A stretch of 64,000 nucleotides of DNA from Narthecium ossifragum (GCA_963920575.1 OY986963.1:1216896-1280895); one strand, 5' to 3'. Positions 10,553-23,148 are shown, counted from the stretch's first letter. Made by a program: numbers and translations. Notes: a model not told the origin generated them from the letters alone.

Positions 10553-12365
10553 CTAAATGTAAGAGATGCTCAGTGGCAGAAACAATCTGTGTAGAAACCA
10601 TGCATGTATTTAAATGGGTACAGATAGCGTATTGTTCTCTGATATACAACGAAAGCATCTGATACTTGTTCTGTTTAATCGCATCTGTGTTATTTTCAAA
10701 GCTGTTACTGAATGGCATGAGATCTTAGCAGGTGCCTACTCCGAGCATGGCTGCGTGAACACGTGCTGCTAGAATGTGTTATATTACTTGAATTAATTGA
10801 TGGATAGAAAAATGATGGGCACTGAATCCTGGTGTGAATCAGCCTACTAAATTACAAATCTGGACCAACCAGGCCAAAAGACAGTCTCACAAATGTGGAT
10901 ATGGTGACTAGGCTAGGCTCGACTTGTTTGTTATATCGTGTAATTTATATCTTTAATTCACATAAACGTTCGTATGATCAAACCTTTGGCTATGAGCTCT
11001 AAACCCCCGTTTGGTTCGGGGTAAGAAAAAATGAGGGTAAGAGTTGAGAAAAAATGAGGATAAGAGTGAGGTAACAAAAAATAAAAATGAATGAGATAAG
11101 TGAAATAGTGATAACCTCCTTATCCCCATTATGGTGTTTGAGTAAAAAGTAGGGTTAACCCCTTAACCCTGCTCTTACCCCCCGAACCAAATGAGAGCTT
11201 AATGGAAACGGTTGGTAATTATTGTGAAAAACCCCTTACTTTTTTGGTTTGTTTTTTTTTTTTTTTTTTTTTTTACTTTTTAGAGTTGAAAGCTCTGCGT
11301 TTGTGAGACTGTCTTTTGGCTTATGTGATTACACAAGAAAGGATGAGTAATCAAGCAGAAGGCATTCCTATATATTAACAACTGAGATTATGATCTGCAT
11401 ATTTTTGAAGCATATCTTTCCGAGCATGGATGCCGCCATTGGAGATTTACAGTACATCATCTACCTTCTTCTTTAGCTCCATGAATCCTCCAAGAGAAGA
11501 GAGATGTTAAGACTTTGTAAAGTTCCAACAATAGTAGTAGTTAATAGAATTCCCTAAAGAGGAACTATCACAGCTGATACCTGTGTCAGAAGTCTATAAC
11601 AGATGTCGGCAGCTCCACTGGGTGGATTTGATCAATCACAAATTGGTTAACAGTTGGAAACTGAGGCTAGTGATCTTCCCAAGTTTTTGTGATTGAATAA
11701 CTCATATCTGATGTCACATGCAAGCGCGCCTGTATAAAAGAAAAGGTTTCACTGATGGAAGGCAACCTAACAATCATTCTCAAGACAGAAAAGATTAAAG
11801 AACTTTACTGCGTAAAATCATGTACTGTTTTCACCTTGTTAGTTGATGTTCAGGTTGGAGAAATTGCGTAGCGATTAGCCAACCAAACCAATTTGCTGAG
11901 TAACATCAGAGATAGCCAATGATAGGGAACCAGGACAGCAAACTGGTATCCTTCTCGGTTTTCTTTTCTTCCACCTTCTTGCCTTTCTAAATCAAGCAAA
12001 CAGGATTATCTCCTGAATCAAATCTGCAGCAGGCACTTGCTGCAGTTACAACAGAGTATATGTTGGCCAAAACTGAAAACTGAAAACCGAAAAGGAGTTG
12101 CAAGAATTGATATCTTGGCAAGAATCTAAGGACTCCAATTGTTGATGTAAATGCACATGTCACAAAATCCTACAACTTTGTGGACAAAATACAAGAAACA
12201 AAAGCATATCAACTGCAGGCTATGATAATTGTCTCCAGAATAAGCCAGGGAACAGGATCAGATCTGCATTAAGTTGAAGATGATTTACACATTACCAATT
12301 ATAACAGCTTGGAAAAGGCTCTTTTGCTACCTGGATTATCTTCTCATTGTCCAGAAAATAGGGCC
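10553..12365. other. NRPB8 3' flank and spacer
   Basis: This holds the NRPB8 3' untranslated region, the MITE listed separately and a T-run of about 20 at 11257-11276. I see no coding region in the rest. Confidence 0.45.
11003..11192. mobile_element. Small TIR element (MITE)
   Basis: Inverted ends CGTTTGGTTCGGGG (left) and, on the complement, TCATTTGGTTCGGGG (right) enclose about 190 bp of GGGTAAGA/TTACCC-rich sequence. The flanks GAGCTCTAA and GAGCTTAA may be a decayed target duplication. The architecture fits a plant hAT or Harbinger MITE. Confidence 0.65.
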
Positions 12366-12369
12366 AGTT

Positions 12370-13401
12370 CTAGATGTTAATGGCATGCATCTTCTTTTCT
12401 GCTTGCGGACAGCATCCATTGAGTAGCTGGCTCAGAGTGCTGCCAAGCTCCTGGTACATGCAGGATGGACAGAATTCTCTCCCTGTGACTTGAAAAGGTT
12501 AGGTCTGGATTGAACTATGGATCCAGCATTTCATACTAGAATATAAAGCTATTTGGAAAAAGGTTTGGCATTGTAGAGGCACACTACTTTGTTGGCTGGC
12601 ACGTGTAAAATCTTCAATTATGGAAACAAGTGCTTATGTGGCTTACCGTAAATGCTAATTGCTCCACTGTACTAATAATTACTAGAACAGTGCAGATGCC
12701 GCAATGATTATGTAGAATAAGTTCTCTAAAATGGTTAGATAAGCATATGAGGGTGTCTAACTGAGCATGGGAGAAGCAACGCGCCTCAACTACTAAAGCC
12801 TTGCATGTAATTGGTAAGCAAAATAACAATCAGCTGGAAGTAACACCAATATTTCCATTCGCACAAGGAACAGTTATTCTACCTTTTTAAAACAAAGACT
12901 CAGCAATCAACTATTCTATGACAAGCTGTAACATGGGGAAGAGATGTACCCAGTCACAATAATGCAACAATCTGCAACCTTCAAATCCAAGGTCGAGTTT
13001 AAGTACGCTGCTCCAGTTAAGCTAGCAGTCTACTGCTAGCTCACTGAATTAGCCTCAGCGTTTGAAAACCTTTCTCACAGAAAAAGATCTTGCAAGGTTT
13101 GCAGGCCATGCATTCACCCTCCAGTACATCCCCAGTTTCCAGGTGCACAGCAGGCTGGTAGTATCAACACATGAGAAAAGCTTTCATCATCCAACCTCAT
13201 CATCACGCAGTTTGAAAGCCCGAAACACCTACTGCTAGAGATATAACATCAAAATCAGTCACAATGACAGGCTGTAAAGGAAAAGAAAGAAGCAGAGGCA
13301 AAATGGACTATACCTGAGAATATACAAATCGGCAGCCAAGTACAGCTACCAACAGAACCTTTGCGACCCAATGTGCAATGTATCCATTCGAGGGGCAAAG
13401 G
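12370..13401 (-). CDS. Possible Cys-rich short protein, 3' exons only
   Basis: I do not recognise this. Three minus-strand blocks join in phase through GT-AG junctions: about 13314-13401 (NGYIAHWVAKVLLVAVLGCR, a membrane-like stretch), 13070-13154 (GECMACKPCKIFFCEKG) and 12370-12482 (REFCPSCMYQELGS, ending at TAG). The last two sum to 198 nt. They give a CX2CX2CX4C..CX2C pattern of the kind that binds zinc or forms disulphides. No start codon or upstream exon was found, and the first block is also open in a second frame. It lies downstream of the bZIP gene on the same strand. I chose the junctions to keep the frame, so this may be a coincidence or a non-coding transcript. Confidence 0.22.
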
Positions 13402-14545
13402 CATTTAATTAAACCCTCTTAACTGTAGTTACTGTGCTCTCTATGCAAATCTACCTATTGCAGTCACAAAAACTTTATCCCATTATTCAGTTAGAAGAGA
13501 GAAGGTCGAACCACATCTTAGTTATAATTATCGTGCTGCAATCTTGAATATTAACAAGATCCTATGTCAGCTTCATCTGTCCTCACTTCCATATGTGATG
13601 CCCTGAAGTACACCTGCTACCATTTCAACAAAACACTTCACGATAGTAAGACTACATTTGCAATAGTAGATGTCAACTTCAAGGAGGCATCATTGAATAA
13701 AGAAAATCTTCCAAATCGACAGAACTATCAGACCCAAATTATTATAGGTGCAAATGAGGATGAAAAATTACCTTTCAATAGTAGCTTATGTGCCTATGTT
13801 GAAATAAACCCACAATTGCAGTTTCTTCCGGATGGTCTATTTGCTCAAGGTCTGTGCTTCACTTCCTTTTCCTCGTATGCCAAAATTACAGAAGATTGCA
13901 CCACAAATATGGAGGCAAATCAGAATCTGAACTATAGCAAGTCACGTCAGCATTCTATGCGTAACAAAAAGATGTTAATCACAACCATCACTGACCTCAT
14001 TATTGTGTGATCCTGCCAACAATTATCTGCAAACAAGAACTTGTGCATCCAAAGGGCTTCAGTTTAATAGTAGAAATTTTCTTTTGAATGCATTCACGCT
14101 AACAAGATTGTGACATGAGTAGTTTTGTATTTTCCAAATACACAACCATTCACATAAAAATCACGATATTTGTTCATTTATTCAACAATTTTTCACACCA
14201 CACCAGAACAGATGATATTACAATTCTGTTACATCACAATGACAGATTAATCTCAGCAATTATAAATTACATAAACCATAAAATGTAAAATGAAAAAAAG
14301 TCACAGGTTTTAGTTTTAGCAAACAAAGGTGAGACTGGTTCAAATACTAAATGTCCTGCTTAAGCTTGACAGTAAAAAGATTGGTCAAGACATTTATAAC
14401 AGGAATCGCGTCTAGATAGGTCAGCATTGACAACCTGGCTACCTAGTCAACAACTGCAACAACTTCATTGTAATGCTATGTATGGATTGAAATGCAGATA
14501 ATTTAGTTAGATTATGCTCCAGATGCTCTGAATCAGGAAAAGGTC
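13402..14545. other. Downstream region of the bZIP gene
   Basis: AT-rich sequence, probably including the bZIP 3' untranslated region. A plus-strand frame of 148 codons (13564-14010) has no recognisable domain and is not called. Confidence 0.4.
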
Positions 14546-17500
14546 CTAGTGACCACTCTCGGCTGGATCTGTTTGTCCCGCTGGAGCATCAGAATCCAAG
14601 TTCCTTTGATGACTGTTGTCACCAGAGGGTTGGTCATTTTTGTCAACCCTTGAATCCTCATCTCCCCTAGGTAATTCTCCCAGTTTCTCCTGGACAGTTG
14701 TATGTTGAGGGTAGTTTGCAGTCAGCACAATAAATAGAGTAATTATTGACAAAACCAAGAGAAATGCAAGCACCTTGAGAGAGGAGTTCTGAGCAACAAG
14801 TTGGTCATACTCCTTTCTGATCCGATTTACTTCTGCTCTAAGTGCAGTGTTCTCCTCCTTCAAAACTTCGACACGTTGAGCCAGCTCTTCACACTCCGCC
14901 TAGAGATTTGAAATTATAAATAAATAGCTCCTATTTTTATCAGCCAGAAAGCCCACTAATAAATATTTGACATTTCTTAGCAAGAATCCATACGCAGGTG
15001 TATGTGACCTACCTGCTTGCGCAGCCTGGACCGTCGAGCAGATTCCCTATTGGACTGTTTCCTCCTCTGCCTTTTCAGTTCTCTTTCATCCTAAGTACCA
15101 GAAAATTTTTACAAGGATGCTAAAACCACAATAAAGAAAACTGCAACCGAAGTAATAAGTTTTGCATATTATGATAAGAAAGAAAGATTATAGGCATCTA
15201 GTTGAATCCAAAAGGATATCTTTGAAAAGTTTCATTCGCGATCACTAGAAAACGACAATAATAATATTGCACTAAATGCAAAATAGGGGATCTTGCGAGC
15301 TGCACCCCACTAAAAAAACCAACTTTCTACGCTTATGGTACTCAAGGAGCTGATAATCAAGGCTTCATGGATTATTAGAACATTTGAAATCAAGCGGGAA
15401 TGCAAATCCAGAGTTTAAGCCTCAGTCGGGAGCTGTGGCAAAGTAGACTCGGGAAACTTCAGTACTACTGTGGAGAGGGTTTAATCATGTTTAGCCAAAT
15501 GGAGACTGAGAAATTGAGGTTGCCACCAAATGGTTGATATGACTCGCAGGTGAGGAATTTTCATAAAAAAAGAATGCAGCAAAGAAATGGAGCTTATAGT
15601 AGTCAACAACGTGCAAGAATAATCAATTGAAGTTGATATTTCTCCAATCAACACCCTCACGTTGAGATTCACGCTTTATTCTTCATTTTTATCAATCCTA
15701 TTTAAGGAACAGCTGTGACTATCAACAAAATTCCTTTCAGCTAACAGAACCAGATAGTAGCTTTACCAGATCCACTCCACGGAACTTTCTATATTTCCAT
15801 GATTCTAATTTATATACACAACAAGCTGACCTGCACCCTTATTATCTAATTATGAAGGTATATAGAGGAGGAAGCATCTAAAATAAATATGTCATTCATA
15901 GCAATATATGCTAGACGCCATACAAATTCATGATAAACTTACCCTGAAATTGGCATACGAGTAGTCTAGGACATGTCATTAGCATCAATAACGAAACAAG
16001 GTCAGGAACTAATAGGTACCTGTATCCAAAGCTCTGATGGCATGTTTTCACGAGATCCAACAAAGCCACCAGGTACTGCTGCTCCTGAAACTGCACTGCC
16101 AGGGACCTTCCCACGAATCGGAGGAACAGGTGACGAGGTAGCAGCACCCCAGTACTCCATTCCAATATTTAGGTTCGTAGTCGGACCAGGAACACCTCCA
16201 GGGGCCCCAGTTGCTGCGATAGGCATGATAGGTATAGTTGGATTTAAAGTTGGCTGTGAGGGTGTACGACTTACTCCATTCTGTGTATCACGTGCACTAG
16301 TACCATTTTGGGATGTCTCTGTTGAATTCATTAAAAGAACATCATGACCAGAATAACATGTTATAGCCATCATGCAGCTGATGATACTGTCAAACACTTA
16401 CCACCAAAAGAATCTTGGCCGCCTCCTGTCTTTGGTTGCGAATCCTGCAAAATAAAACAACAAACAGGTTTTAGTTCTGAGCACTAAAAAGGAAGACACA
16501 TTAGTAACAGTTGAAATTCAATGTCAACTTGATGTGGGAACTAGTTTGTCACATGCAAAACTCAGGAAGAAAAATCTGCAAGCAGCTTTCTACACCAATG
16601 ATGAAACATTTCTGAACTCGAAACAAAACACAACTACCAATCAAGTGCATAAGCATAGTGCTTATCTGATTTCTGACTCATAATATGAAATTACTTGCAG
16701 ATTCTCTAGAGAAGAATTGAAAAACCTAGAAAATATTTAAAGATTTTCCACACAAGCAATTTGGTACATGAAAAAGAGCAGGAAACAGATGCTTCAGTTA
16801 TATGCTTATCCCCAAAATAAACAAGAGCATGCAGAGAGTAATAAATTTTATCCAATGATATAGACTAGAATATATAGTAGTATTTCCATACTCTCTTTAA
16901 TGTCCATCCTACTTAATGGTCATAATAATTTTCAGGTCATCGGAATGAACATAGCCTTGGTCTCTGTTCAACCTCCTAAAATTACATCAGGACATGCCTA
17001 ATAATGAGTTCCTCACCATGATCCCAACTAGACGAGGAGCTTTTTCTACAAAAATGCAGTATGCATGTCAAAAGACTTCAATAACAAATTAATAATCATG
17101 CGAATAAATCTATAAAAAAGGAGGTAGCTAGATAGGCCAAGCACTGGGTCCACTTAACTGACATACTACAGCTTGTAAATAACTGCAAATTTGAGTACCT
17201 TGCGCCAATATGGCACGTCAACAACGATTAGGCATCAGGAAGTGCTAAGTTAATCCTTTACACTAACATACAATAAAAACATATCTTCAGATGACATATG
17301 GCATTTAAAAGTTGTATGGCCTCCATGTGGAACAACATATAACTACCTGCATCAAATTATATGCTATTTGGGAGTCTCTAGACACCAAACCTCAAAATTA
17401 CCACCACTTGTTAATTTAAAGACAAGCAAAGAATGAATCCCACTCACATTCTGAGAATTGGCATCACTGTCACTTGAACCCTCGCTTCCACTTTCGCCAC

Positions 17501-19431
17501 TGGTGGTGAAAATTAGATAAATACAAATTCGTCAAAAGCTCAAAAGGTCCCTAGAAGTAAGACTGAAGAACCAGGGCTAGTATGTTTACACCTCTGAGAG
17601 AAGACTCCATTCGCCGATGCTCCTGAGGTTTTACCTGCTTCATTGTTGGCCTTTCCAGTAATCATGTTCAAACTACCTAAGCTTCCCTTTCCTCTCTTAA
17701 GGGAGCTTCTTTCCTTACCTTCAGGCAGTTTGCCATCTACTTCCATGCCAGCTCCCTGAGAAATAGTGATAAATGTCATCATCCTTTACCGGACGCCCAA
17801 GCCTTTACCTCGGAGAATGTAGCATGCTTAAAACTGGAAGAAAAGTGGTTCAGCAGGTAACTCACAGAAGACTCAACATTGCCATTTGGGGAAGCCATAG
17901 TATAGGGACTAAATGGATGTGAACCCTGCTCCAACCCCAGGGGAAAAAAAACAATGGATTGGTTAGCAACATACATACTCAACCAGAGAGAGAGAGAGTT
18001 CCTCTTTACAATGACTTGAGTAGCAGTTGGGGACATTTCATCAGAAGGAAGAAGATACCGGTGGCATGGAAGGATGAGCATATACTCCAGGAGGATACAT
18101 AACATATGGATGCGGAGGGGTTCCATATGGAGGCATAAGGGGCTACATGACAAAGAAAGAATGTACCATTAATATCCGTGCGAAAATTGAGGAACATGAA
18201 CCAAAAATCAATATGACTTTGCTATTCAAAAGTGTAGCTAAAATTAGCGCAATAGCCCATATACAACTAATACAAGTCCATTATTGGGAGGAGCCTGATT
18301 CATGCAATCAGAAAAACTTTGCACATCTTTAGAACAAAGACACAAGGCAAGAAAGCTATAAAAAAAGCTAACATTTGGCTTGAGATTGACATAGGTTACC
18401 ATGCCCTGGAAGGAGGCACAATGTCATTTATCTGCTTCTAAACTGATCATAATCAAACCAAGAATTTTACAGCAATCGCTGGATTTATTATTACCTTCCA
18501 TTCTCACGTTCAATCTTCTGAGGCTTCAGCCTCTTGACCAGCTAGAACAATATTCGCATATGACAGACCAACAATGAGTTCATCAAATTATGTTACAGCT
18601 ACATGGGAATATTTTCATAAGACTTGATTTTCAGCTCTAATAATTGATAAAGACACCAAGAATATTAAACGAAGGGACTTCTAACATAACAAATGATACA
18701 AGTCATTACCCGGTTAGGTTATCGCAAAAGAACGGTGCATTTAGTTGTACCAATTTCTCTCGAGACTAGCATGCTATTGAATATGCACTTCCAAGAACAT
18801 ATTTTCAAATTCCTCTAAGAAACATGCTGCACACCAGAAATATCAGAGCTTTATCTGTAAATTTTTCTGTATGTCCCATTGCGATCCAATCAAACCATAA
18901 TTAGGTCCACTAAGGACCTAGAAGCACATAATGTGAGACAAAAATAAAAATCCAAACACAATTATTTAACGAAAAAAATGTCGGCAAGCAGATATACCTG
19001 AGCTCCCCACATGTACGGATGAGCTTGGGGACTTGATGCCACAGGAGAATGAAAGAACCCAGGTGGTGGAATCGGCGAATATGCCTATTAATATGGGAGA
19101 CTAAGCGCTGATTATAATTTCATAGGTTTATAATCTCTCACTTGAAAACTATTTGCTGTATAATAATCATTGTGAAGGAGTGAGAAACCTTCACGCCCAT
19201 CTCACCTGAAAGCCAGACCAGTCTGGGTACACAGTTGGGGTGGAGTTGGCGCTAGTTGCCGGAGGCTGCTCCTGAGCAAGTTATAACGAAAAAGATGTAA
19301 CTATTAGCGTGAGGTGGAACTCTATTTATCCAATTGAATAAGAAACCAAAGCAACAGACAACCCGATCGAGCACCTGCGCTGCCGAGGTCTTGGGCGTCT
19401 TTGCTGGCGTGTCCGTCTCGCTGTTCCCCAT
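14546..19431 (-). CDS. G-box binding bZIP transcription factor (group G, bZIP16/68/GBF-like)
   Basis: A nuclear factor predicted to bind CACGTG G-boxes as a dimer. Twelve exons join in phase: 19375-19431, 19206-19271, 18998-19084, 18059-18142, 17866-17925, 17592-17755, 17448-17499, 16402-16444, 16020-16318, 15013-15090, 14774-14899 and 14546-14689. They total 1260 nt, or 419 residues. The N-terminus has the family's Pro-rich domain ([36 protein letters not shown]). Then come [16 protein letters not shown] and a Ser/Asp-rich [17 protein letters not shown] block. Next is [11 protein letters not shown], then the basic region [14 protein letters not shown] (about residues 317-330) and a leucine zipper with heptad leucines (about 331-372). 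The last intron (14690-14773) is 84 nt and stop-free in frame (see findings). A leader intron donor is likely at 19681-19689. The gene is head-to-head with the DUF3444 gene. Confidence 0.95.
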
Positions 19432-20136
19432 GATCCAGCGATCCTTGTCACCACTTATTCCTCTCTAGCCATCACGACATCAAGAAATCACTATTCGCCA
19501 ACCAATTGCCGCGCTCCAAAACCCTAACTAGCCGAACCCTACTAAACCCTAAAGAAGACCAAATCCTAAGTTAAAAACCAAGAAAAGATCGCACAAATCA
19601 CCTTACAGCGACATCTTAAGCTCATCTTACTTCAAATTCGTCGCGAAGATCAACATCCGATCGACAAGGAGAGAGAAGGCGATACTTACATCAGAAAGTC
19701 AGTGCTCCAGAGTCAGGATGGAGCTATAGCCACGAGATCCAGACCCGGAATTAGGGCACGGTCATGGGAGTAATCGAATCCAATTGCGCGATCCCGTTGG
19801 GAGAGAGAGGGGGTAGGAGAAGAAGCGAGGAGACGGGATAAAAATGGGAATTTGGTGCTACTCCGTTTATTGGTGTTAGGAATACCCCCTATTCGCGGAT
19901 ATAGTATTCCAGATAACTCGGGCAGATGCCCAGATGAGTTCCTGGCGGCCTTAACGGGTTAGTGGATTATCCATAAGCACCTAAACCCTCCAAAAAGTTC
20001 AAGAAAAATCCTACTGGCCTAATCGGATCCGAATAAATACCTGTTATCGAAAGTAATAATCCGCCTTTGACCGGCCTCTCCGAATCACACCGAGGCAAAG
20101 CGGGCAGCTTGGAACGGAGAACTCGAGCCTCCGCTT
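19432..20136. promoter_or_regulatory. Shared upstream region of two divergent genes
   Basis: About 700 bp separate the start codons of the bZIP gene (minus) and the DUF3444 gene (plus). Two telo-box motifs, AAACCCTAA, lie at 19519-19527 and 19544-19552 on the bZIP side. A strong donor (GTAAGTATC on the minus strand, 19681-19689) indicates an intron in the bZIP leader. No TATA box is obvious. Confidence 0.5.
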
Positions 20137-22098
20137 ATGGAGAACGAAGACCCCGCCCCTCCGCCGCCCTCCACCCCCCTCGCGGACTCATGCCCTCCTA
20201 CTCTTCCGCCTCCGGAGACATGTCCTCCTTCTCCTGCACGACCGCCGGATACATGTTCTGCTCCGTCGCCGGACACATTTCCTCCTCCTCCCTCGGACAC
20301 ATTTCCTCCTGCTCCGCCGCCGGACACATGTCTCACTCTTCCGGCGGCGTCGCTGCCGACACCGGCGTCAGAAGGGGAAGCTCCCGTGCCGGATGTCGGC
20401 TCAGCCTCCACAGCCGCCGCGTGCGCGGAAGACGAGGCGGAGTTCCTCCGGATGAGATCTATTGCGGAGGACCGCCTCAGCGTTGGCTCAGTGAAGTCGG
20501 CTCTAAAGTACGCCCGCCGCGCTCGTCGCCTCCGCCCGGACCTTGCCGACGCCGTCGCCATGGTGTCGGCGCTGAAGACCCTCCGTGCGGACCCCTCTGA
20601 CCCCTACTCCGCCCTCCACCTCCCCCAGCTTGCCCCTCTCTCTGCCGTGCGCCACCGCTTCCACTCTCTCTCCACCGTGCTTCAAGACCCGTCCATCCCC
20701 GGCGCCAAGTATGCCCTAGTTCGCGTCTCCGAGGCATTCGCTCTCCTCTCTGACCACACCAGCAAGCGCGACGTCGACCGCCGCCTCCGTACTGCAGTCG
20801 AGACGTTCTGGACCGCGTGCGGTACCTGCCGGCTTCTCCACGAGTTCGAGCGCCGCCACCTCGGCCATCGTCTGCTCTGCCCGCGCTGCCGAAAGAGCTT
20901 CCTTGCCGTTGAGGTCCCCACAGCCGACGCCTCTAGCAACTCCGTCACTGATGTTGCTAAAGCTACGGTTAGGGTTAGTGCTCCCCGTTCCAAGTCTAAT
21001 TCCAAACCTAGGGTTCCCTCTGGCTGGTCCGTGGGTAAGAAAAAGAGGAAAAATGATAGCCTTGTTCCTCCAGACTCCAGGAAATCGAAGCCCAGAGTTC
21101 CTGCCAGCTCCTCTGAGAAAAAGAGGAAATTTGAGGCCCTTGGCTCTTCCAAAACCAAGAAGTCCAACAAACACGCGGAGAAAACACTGGCTGAGCTCCA
21201 AGTGGCTCTCACAAGGTCTAAGGAAAAGGGGAAAACGAAGGGGAAGGAGAGAGCAATTGTTCAGGTGAAGGATAAAAATGGCGACTTGAGCTTAATGGCA
21301 GTGGAGGACTCCGATTTCTATGACTTCGATAAGGGAAAAACGAAGGGGAAGGAGAAGGAGAATGGGAAGGAGAGAGCAATTGTTCAGGTGAAGGATAAAA
21401 ATGGTGACTTGAGCTTAATGGCAGTGGAGGACTCCGATTTCTATGACTTTGATAAGGATCGAACAGAGAAGAGCTTCAAGAAGGGACAGGTTTGGGCCGT
21501 TTATGACGACGATGATGGGATGCCTCGGCATTATGGCTTGATTGATGAAGTTTATTCATCAAATCCTTTTAGGGTGAAAATGAGCTGGTTGGACATCAAG
21601 AACAATGGTGATGAGGCACTGGTGCTGTGGGAGAAGTCGGGGTACCATATATCCTGTGGGCGGTTTAAGGTTGGGAGGAAGGTTGATATAAATTCGGTTA
21701 ACTTCTTTTCGCATATGGTGGAGTGTGAGAGGGCGGCGAAGGAGGTTTACAGGATTTACCCGAAGAAGGGTTCGGTTTGGGCGCTATATGGTGAGGGGGC
21801 ATCCGAAGCAGAGGTCGGGAGGAGTTATGATATTGTCGTGTTCCTTACGAGCTACAGTGAGATGAATGGGTTGAGCATGGGGTATCTTGAGAAGGTGGAG
21901 GGCTTCAAAACAGTATTCAAAAGAAGGGAGATTGGTGCTCATGCTGTTAAATGGCTTGAGAAGGATGATGTTAGACCGTTTTCGCACCAAATACCTGCTC
22001 GGAAGATTGCAGATATGGAAGGTGCCAATTTGCCGAAAGAGTGTTGGGAGCTTGATCCTGCTTCACTCCCTTCAGATTTGCTTCATATCGGTTGGTGA
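20137..22098 (+). CDS. J-domain-derived DUF3444 protein lacking the HPD motif
   Basis: An intronless 653-residue protein. Residues 1-90 are Pro-rich with repeated PPDTC/PDTFPP units. Residues about 103-150 (EFLRMRSIAEDRLSVG..ALKYARRARRLRPDL) are the helical segment usual before the J domain. The J-like region follows (DPYSALHLP..VSEAFALLSD), but the family's LHPDKN is replaced by LQDPSIP, so the HPD tripeptide needed to stimulate Hsp70 is absent. Next is a CX2C..CX2C zinc-binding stretch (ACGTCRLLHEF..LCPRCRKSF), a Lys-rich basic linker and a C-terminal DUF3444 domain (KGQVWAVYDDDDGMPRHYG to WELDPASLPSDLLHIGW). Plant proteins of this layout are poorly characterised. A 41-codon tandem duplication lies in the linker. 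The strong basic tracts suggest the nucleus, but this is inference. Confidence 0.9.
   Translation: MENEDPAPPPPSTPLADSCPPTLPPPETCPPSPARPPDTCSAPSPDTFPPPPSDTFPPAPPPDTCLTLPAASLPTPASEGEAPVPDVGSASTAAACAEDEAEFLRMRSIAEDRLSVGSVKSALKYARRARRLRPDLADAVAMVSALKTLRADPSDPYSALHLPQLAPLSAVRHRFHSLSTVLQDPSIPGAKYALVRVSEAFALLSDHTSKRDVDRRLRTAVETFWTACGTCRLLHEFERRHLGHRLLCPRCRKSFLAVEVPTADASSNSVTDVAKATVRVSAPRSKSNSKPRVPSGWSVGKKKRKNDSLVPPDSRKSKPRVPASSSEKKRKFEALGSSKTKKSNKHAEKTLAELQVALTRSKEKGKTKGKERAIVQVKDKNGDLSLMAVEDSDFYDFDKGKTKGKEKENGKERAIVQVKDKNGDLSLMAVEDSDFYDFDKDRTEKSFKKGQVWAVYDDDDGMPRHYGLIDEVYSSNPFRVKMSWLDIKNNGDEALVLWEKSGYHISCGRFKVGRKVDINSVNFFSHMVECERAAKEVYRIYPKKGSVWALYGEGASEAEVGRSYDIVVFLTSYSEMNGLSMGYLEKVEGFKTVFKRREIGAHAVKWLEKDDVRPFSHQIPARKIADMEGANLPKECWELDPASLPSDLLHIGW
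21228..21466 (+). repeat. 123-bp in-frame tandem duplication inside the DUF3444 gene
   Basis: The block encoding KERAIVQVKDKNGDLS, then LMAVEDSDFYDFDK, occurs twice with a 123-bp (41-codon) offset. The copies differ mainly at silent third positions (GGC/GGT and TTC/TTT), plus a short KEKENG insertion before the second copy. This indicates a recent duplication held in frame. Confidence 0.93.
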
Positions 22099-23140
22099 AT
22101 ATAATTTGACTTCCTTTTGCTTCTTCAGTAAGTTTCAAACTGTAGAAAGAACTAGAATTTTGGAATCTCAATGATCTCCAGAAATGATTTGGATTGAGGG
22201 TGAAGGTTATGCTTGAGACTGAATGTACTTTGCTATATATTCTTAGCCATATTTGGAGTCGAAAACCTGTTGATAGAGTTTTACATTCAAAAAAATTTCA
22301 GCATTATGCATTAACATGTCATTACATTTGCAGTTCTTCATCTTGGAATGTGTGCATAGCTTCATTTGCTTTCATGGCACGAGGAATCACCTAGCTAGAA
22401 ATTATAGAAATGAATGGTATCTGGATACTTTGTCATGAATTTTGTCTTTAGATGGTAAAAATGACCTTGATCTTCCTGCTAAAACTTTACGAAAGAATTT
22501 CATATTATGGGCTTTGTTTTGGATGCGTTTCCATGCGACACTTTACAACTTTGAATTTTTACTGCTCTAGATACTATAGCTTATTATCATGTTTAGGAAC
22601 CCCTGGAAGCAACCTATACCGGTTTGGATTTTGGTTTGACATGGTTGGTATTATTATCTTTTAATCACCATGCTGTAACTGTTGACTGAATATGGTCAAT
22701 CTCTTTGATTTGCACTTCTTCAGTAGAATCAGCATTTTTGTGTTTCTGTAAGATGGGTTGATTCATAGACTTGTGGGTTGTTGATATGAACTTGGAAATG
22801 GGGTTACGTTGCAATGAAGAATTCAGGGATCTTCCTGCTCAGGAGTTCAGTGCTATGAGACATGTAACTGCGATGTTACCAGGAGCTTTTCGTCCGCCTC
22901 AATTACTAATCATCTCGCAGCCTAAATTTAGGATCGTCTACTCCACTCGACAAGTTTCGGATTCAGACATGATCCTTTGAGGGATCCACCCCTTGCTAAA
23001 TGGTATGTAGACATTGAGAGATACTTTTTTATAGCTGGAGTTGAACTCTTCATCAAGTCCATGCCTAGGACACTCTTTTTTCTTATATCCCTTTTATGAA
23101 TCTCGAAGCTATTCGAAGGACTTGCTTCAGTGTTGGCACT
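22099..23140. other. 3' flank of the DUF3444 gene
   Basis: AT-rich, presumably 3' untranslated region then spacer. No gene is recognised. Confidence 0.4.
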
Positions 23141-23148
23141 GCTGCTTG

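Noticed and set aside
13564..14010. 148-codon plus-strand frame
   Set aside because: No domain, no promoter or splice context, and antisense to the bZIP 3' region. Treated as chance.
14690..14773. Membrane-anchored bZIP as the main product
   Set aside because: The segment has intact GT and AG ends and interrupts a conserved zipper junction, so the spliced form is taken as the default. Retention is left as a hypothesis.
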